From an uncultured Clostridia bacterium (lineage in GTDB: Bacteria; Bacillota; Clostridia; Christensenellales; UBA1242), in the NCBI GenBank assembly GCA_946635125.1, contig CAMPBB010000015.1, positions 1-9,240 of the forward strand: a stretch of DNA of 9,240 nt. Reading direction: 5' to 3'. Below are positions 7,801 through 9,240 of this stretch, piece by piece. Under the pieces are notes generated by a model, which had not been told where the DNA came from, searched no databases, and saw nothing but the letters and a program-made list of their open reading frames with translations. Numbering within the stretch: position 1 is the stretch's first letter; each line of letters starts with the position of its first letter. A program made the position numbers and the translations under genes.

Positions 7801-9240
7801 ATTTGGAGAAGTTTTAACTGGAACAACTTATGAGCACACAATTGTTTCAAGCATGGAAAATAATGAAAATTATTGGACTAATGTTAAATTTAACAACTCA
7901 CAAATCATCTCCACCAACTGCCTTGCAATTCTTGTTTTAAAAGACTCTGCTGGAAACAGCGCAAGTTTTGCAACAATTTATGACACAATTGCACCTCAAA
8001 CAATTCAACTGAAAGCTCAAAGTTCAGAAAAAACAACCAGCACACTCATTTCAACAACAACACAATTTGTGTGGGGTTCTCACAAAGCTTTAAGTGTTTT
8101 TAAAACAGATTCAGCAAATCTTCAAGTTGGAAATGTTTTCACAGACATTTTAAACCCAAGCTTAAACAGCACAACAATTTCTTTTGGAACACAAGACACA
8201 TATAACATTTCACCAAACATTTATTCTGCAATTAAAGAAGTGTTTAAAAGCAAAAATAGTGATATATATTACACTCTTCCAATCAAAAGAGTTAAAGCTC
8301 AATATGTTGAAGCATCAATTGAAGCAAACATGGTGCCTCAAAAAGTTGGATCGGATTATATTAACACCTCAATTTTTGTTGTTATTAAAGAACAAGGTGA
8401 AGGTTTTGTGACTTACCTTTCTTCAAGTGCAAATGGAAGCTCAATTTCAGGCTCACCAATATCATTGTCTGAGCACCCTTCTGTTCAATTCACTCTCACA
8501 AATGTTGATAAAATGGAAAACAGTTCAAGTTTGAACAAAAACATTTCTTTGGACCAATCAGACGGAAGAATGTTTGCCTACACAACCTTAACATCTGGAA
8601 TAACAAATAACTCTATTATTGATGAAACAAAATTAACAGACACAGAAAAAATGAAAGTTGCAAACAGACAACAAATGTTTAACTCATATTCAACTAATAG
8701 GCAATTTTTAACATTCTCATTTTTGCAACAAACATATGGAAACTTTATTGTTGGTTCAATTGAACTTGACTTTTATGCTTTAAACAAAAACCTTAAAACA
8801 ATTGATGATGGCGAAAACATTGTTGCTAACCCTAACTATCCATACAACACAACTGCCCTTCACTATTATCTTTACAGTGAAGATTCAAGCCAAAGCATTA
8901 TGAAAAATCTTTCTTGGGAAGTTGTGACAGAAACAGAAAGCGACACATATAGTGGAACATATTATCAATCAAGTGCCATTAACCTTTCATCAAATGGGTT
9001 AACTGCCCCAGGAAAATATGTGTTCACAAGAACATATAAAACAGATATTGATGAATTAAACACCGACGAAAACAAAGGTGACACAACAAGATTTACATAC
9101 ACAGTTTATGTGGACCGTGAAGGCGTTATTACTGATGACCTAAAAGTTTTGATTGGTGTTGAAAACTATAACAATCAAAACAACTATACAACATCTGAAA
9201 CACAAAAAGTTTTCACTGCTTTTGATAAAAATCAAAGAAA
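4853..9240 (+). CDS. Giant exported Ig-like surface protein, 3' end beyond window
   Basis: The frame is open for 1462 codons from ATG at 4853 to the right edge without a stop, so the C-terminus and any anchor are unseen. AAAGGAG lies 5 nt before the ATG. Residues 1-36 are a signal peptide or anchor: K3/R5, a hydrophobic core at 6-28, then VRA|E as possible cleavage site. The rest is Asn/Thr/Ser/Lys-rich and beta-like, with five Cys. A G-x-Y-(V/A/E)-(V/F/L) strand motif recurs at G303, G580, G746, G870 and G1387, and DSAGN (1031-1035) followed by YDTIAP near 1044 is the typical end of a bacterial Ig-like repeat. An acidic DxDxD loop sits at 416-420. This pattern fits a multi-domain adhesin or stalk protein. 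Neighbours suggest it acts with a type IV secretion locus, perhaps in cell contact. The function is inferred; no enzyme motif was seen. Confidence -1.
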   Translation, partial: MQKNRVLVSIFGVMALVLIAIAFVFGFGRAFNGVRAENNLGEMKVKIITVDNESNGYISERPVNNLTSVDTPITLSSYTELVGAKIVEGNLYLKNSDTPIAPSTTYTNTTCYELKDGETLYGIAHYSDTLKKVIWFQTKQLELKLYDISGQDFKFELNGKVFSETSTDALQNGNLQVNIKDGDNYVFGSALSGTFTFDTNSEGIATTTGTWVSDKMFETHEALLIEIRDKTGQTRYDIYSQNMLLNDEEIDGYGRFQNGTLGTYYSKQYHGIPATIIDECKINSAAKTRKVYATNEFLNVLEGHYALSVSYRVNTGATQTSNFEFYLITSNTYANTDEILNFYNTNTPSTISPESPYSKLHYFNHNNLESTNLLDIKSPVVITEAVAQTTSGLEIDGKTYKSLVDDKIYDAMIGGDGDEDDYNGQKGIIYKDTLTQKWMFADRLLYPTITFNPEKYDLKFQKTWYNNTQNGEFVFETQNDLYGKMQVVYKNSNGQTVKTDEFLVSRKTDEIQGVVTNIRTNNDSNKTLISFDLGGVTQSATNGIVNIDGINYYYNKVEDKICEYSLDAPFIAKYAFEELGEYEFFQRYKLKISDNNYFVTDSINADIDISAKNEKMFISGYQATYRQNGETQSYLRNENYVSDFSYLLNSARCSKDASLTLPVSVQKEEVSVDDKTFYRIILNNNEAQALWIDNSKITTTNQPPVSLKYLATPNDRTGKSWFIYFDNNNGNSVEAYNNSKSFEASGLYVVFLSFVDNKETTYSYNQLIAFKITSSQPEVSIQTTTSDNITGLSAKGEKEDALKSNSFTNKNVFIQWLNNDVFNATIRATYSRYDFNGTKLESNVSLNGLIYFSKSSEIINNNTTLFTQNGRYVVSIYYTKNDSTTRSFVIDKTNISGIKALQIASDGTIFQNPQNKTLSAATLSTESNFNLVVNSPFVWTWNEKESGASIEAKYYYSNISSKSSYILDSILNGGETWVLANGEFGEVLTGTTYEHTIVSSMENNENYWTNVKFNNSQIISTNCLAILVLKDSAGNSASFATIYDTIAPQTIQLKAQSSEKTTSTLISTTTQFVWGSHKALSVFKTDSANLQVGNVFTDILNPSLNSTTISFGTQDTYNISPNIYSAIKEVFKSKNSDIYYTLPIKRVKAQYVEASIEANMVPQKVGSDYINTSIFVVIKEQGEGFVTYLSSSANGSSISGSPISLSEHPSVQFTLTNVDKMENSSSLNKNISLDQSDGRMFAYTTLTSGITNNSIIDETKLTDTEKMKVANRQQMFNSYSTNRQFLTFSFLQQTYGNFIVGSIELDFYALNKNLKTIDDGENIVANPNYPYNTTALHYYLYSEDSSQSIMKNLSWEVVTETESDTYSGTYYQSSAINLSSNGLTAPGKYVFTRTYKTDIDELNTDENKGDTTRFTYTVYVDREGVITDDLKVLIGVENYNNQNNYTTSETQKVFTAFDKNQR

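Noticed and set aside
6261..8411. Short frames on both strands within the giant gene (6261-6488, 7650-7850, 8184-8411)
   Set aside because: Shadows of one long open frame in an AT-rich gene with biased codons.
1..9240. CRISPR array, insertion sequence or recoded TGA
   Set aside because: No regularly spaced repeats, no transposase-like frame or terminal repeats, and Trp is encoded by TGG with no in-frame TGA.

Overview
This is an AT-rich window with strong AGGAGG-like ribosome binding sites, an N-terminal lipoprotein signal peptide and no outer-membrane features. TGG encodes Trp and no in-frame TGA occurs in any gene, so the standard code applies. Together this suggests a low-GC Gram-positive-type bacterium, probably an uncultured Clostridia-like or related Bacillota lineage. 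The taxon is an inference from composition and protein families; nothing here fixes it to a genus.

Layout. Two genes run leftward from a central regulatory region: a 128-residue two-helix VirB2-like pilin (1661-2047), then a long secreted lipoprotein (1-1610) that runs off the left edge. Rightward run a 652-residue VirD4/TraG-type coupling ATPase (2532-4490), ended by a clear intrinsic terminator, and a very large exported protein (4853-9240) that runs off the right edge after 1462 residues. The leftward pair is probably one operon, with a 50 bp gap and no terminator. The giant gene has its own promoter.

The two intergenic regions are dense. The one at 2048-2531 carries a leftward pilin promoter, a rightward promoter facing it, a possible ~140 nt small RNA ending in a hairpin plus T-run, a 17 bp palindrome, a GC-rich patch and the virD4 promoter. 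The one at 4491-4852 carries the virD4 terminator, a second weak hairpin, and a promoter whose -10 box lies inside a perfect 22 bp palindrome, a strong operator candidate.

How the genes may work together. A VirB2-like subunit and a VirD4-like ATPase are the pilus/channel and substrate-recruitment parts of a type IV secretion or conjugation machine. The lipoprotein (three Ca-loop-like motifs) and the giant Ig-like surface protein are plausible cell-surface or contact components of the same locus. No relaxase, VirB4, VirB6 or peptidoglycan hydrolase is visible here, so whether this moves DNA, proteins, or is a remnant cannot be decided from this window.
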